Part shown: piece after piece, positions 5,396-6,034 of the stretch | Layout: the number at the start of each line of letters is the position of its first letter | Numbering within the stretch: the stretch's first letter is position 1 | Assembly (NCBI GenBank): GCA_041686695.1 | Contig: JAWLDJ010000131.1 | Span: 1-6,034, forward strand | Source of the DNA: T1Sed10-7 sp041686695 | GTDB lineage: Bacteria > Actinomycetota > Nitriliruptoria > Nitriliruptorales > Nitriliruptoraceae | Length of the DNA: 6,034 nt | Direction of reading: 5' to 3' | Translations under genes and position numbers: made by a program | Notes under the pieces: model-generated | What the model saw: the letters and a program-made list of their open reading frames with translations, nothing else | Told to the model about the DNA's origin: nothing | Databases searched by the model: none

Positions 5396-6034
5396 TAGAC
5401 CGGGATCGAGCTGTCCACCTGCCGGCTGTAGGCGTTGATCCCACCCCGCATGGAACGGGCCCGGAAGCCGGCACCCCTGAGCAGCTGCGTGGACTCCAGC
5501 GATCGCACCCCTGACTTGCAGTGGACGACGTACTCCTTGGTCGGGTCCAGCTCCGAGAGCTGACCGGCGAGGGTGTCCTTGGGGATCAACCTCGCCCCGG
5601 GGATGCGGTTGATCTCGTACTCGTGGGGCTCACGCACGTCCAGCAGGGCCACGTCGGGCTTGGAGGCGATCTCCGCGTACTCGGTGGGCAGGATCTCCAA
5701 CTCGGCCAGTGACAGGTCCGCCTCGACCGCGCGGTCGTGGGAGGGCACGCCACAGAAGGCCTCGTAATCGATGAGCTCGGTCACGGTCGGCTCCGGGCCG
5801 CACACCGGGCAGCTGGGGTCCTTGCGGACCGTGACGTACATCCACTCCTGCGCCAGGGCGTCGTACAGGCCCAACCGACCGATCATCGGCTCGCCGATGC
5901 CGGTCAGCAGCTTGATCGCCTCGATGCCCTGGGCGGTCCCGATGTGGCCGGCCATGATGCCGAGCACCCCGCCCTCGGCGCAGTTGGGGACCATGCCCGG
6001 CGGCGGCGGCTCGGGGAACATGCACCGGTAGCAC
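5392..6034 (-). CDS. moeZ: MoeZ-like adenylyltransferase/sulfurtransferase (MoeB-rhodanese fusion, N-terminus outside window)
   Basis: C-terminal 213 residues of an E1-like enzyme fused to a rhodanese domain. Such proteins adenylate the C-terminus of small sulfur carriers (MoaD, CysO and relatives) and then deliver sulfur as a thiocarboxylate, for molybdopterin and other sulfur-containing products. The visible part starts with CYRCMFPEPPPPG, whose CxxC pairs with CPVC (visible residues 75-78) to form the zinc site. VPNCAEGGVLG holds the E1 cysteine, visible residue 18 (codon 5982-5980), as in MOCS3. The rhodanese domain runs from about residue 105 to the end, with LLDVREPHEYEINRIPGA and the active-site loop CKSGVRS, catalytic cysteine 172 (codon 5520-5518). 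The tail ends SSIPVY, like other MoeZ proteins. The nucleotide-binding half lies beyond base 6034, so intactness there is unknown. It converges with the glycosidase, with six bases between stops. No partner carrier gene is in the window. Confidence 0.93.
   Translation of the reverse strand, partial: CYRCMFPEPPPPGMVPNCAEGGVLGIMAGHIGTAQGIEAIKLLTGIGEPMIGRLGLYDALAQEWMYVTVRKDPSCPVCGPEPTVTELIDYEAFCGVPSHDRAVEADLSLAELEILPTEYAEIASKPDVALLDVREPHEYEINRIPGARLIPKDTLAGQLSELDPTKEYVVHCKSGVRSLESTQLLRGAGFRARSMRGGINAYSRQVDSSIPVY

Noticed and set aside
4782..5438. A 218-codon plus-strand frame overlapping the glycosidase 3' end and running into moeZ.
   Set aside because: Arg-rich shadow frame without motifs, crossing the boundary of two well-supported genes.
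2306..6034. A molybdenum-cofactor island made of MOSC and MoeZ.
   Set aside because: They are on opposite strands with a beta-glucosidase between them and no moa, moe or mog genes or molybdoenzyme in view; proximity alone is weak.

Overview
This GC-rich window is densely coding. Its proteins look actinobacterial: a MoeZ-type MoeB-rhodanese fusion, a two-domain ThiP/FbpB-like permease and a short MOSC protein with a CHPC motif. The exact lineage cannot be fixed from the sequence, and every lineage and family statement here is from memory of the families, not from a search. The window holds five protein-coding genes, the first and last cut by its edges. No RNA gene, insertion sequence, CRISPR array or phage gene was recognised.

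Left part (1-2821, + strand): a compact operon. It opens with the 3' part of a fused two-domain ABC permease (two EAA loops). The permease stop overlaps the start of a complete ATPase with a C-terminal TOBE-like region (TGATG junction). A MOSC-domain protein follows after 34 bases, behind a near-ideal Shine-Dalgarno sequence. The transporter resembles thiamine/ferric-iron type importers. Its substrate cannot be decided here because any binding-protein gene would lie upstream of the window.

Middle (2822-5385, + strand): a 137-base gap with two inverted repeats and a weak -10-like hexamer, then a complete cytoplasmic family 3 glycoside hydrolase of about 808 residues. It resembles the clostridial BglB-type beta-glucosidases, including a C-terminal extension beyond the fibronectin-III-like domain.

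Right edge (5392-6034, - strand): the C-terminal half of a MoeZ/MOCS3-like adenylyltransferase-sulfurtransferase, with zinc CxxC pairs, the E1 cysteine and the rhodanese CKSGVRS loop. It converges on the glycosidase with only six bases between stop codons, and both stops sit inside one small palindrome.

The genes look like three neighbouring transcription units with ordinary metabolic jobs: solute import plus a MOSC protein, beta-glucoside hydrolysis, and sulfur transfer for molybdopterin or other sulfur-carrier pathways. MOSC and MoeZ both touch molybdenum-cofactor and sulfur chemistry, but they are on opposite strands and separated by the glycosidase, so a joint system is not supported. I found no convincing undescribed system. 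The items worth a second look are small regulatory palindromes, the glycosidase tail, and the open question of the transporter's substrate.
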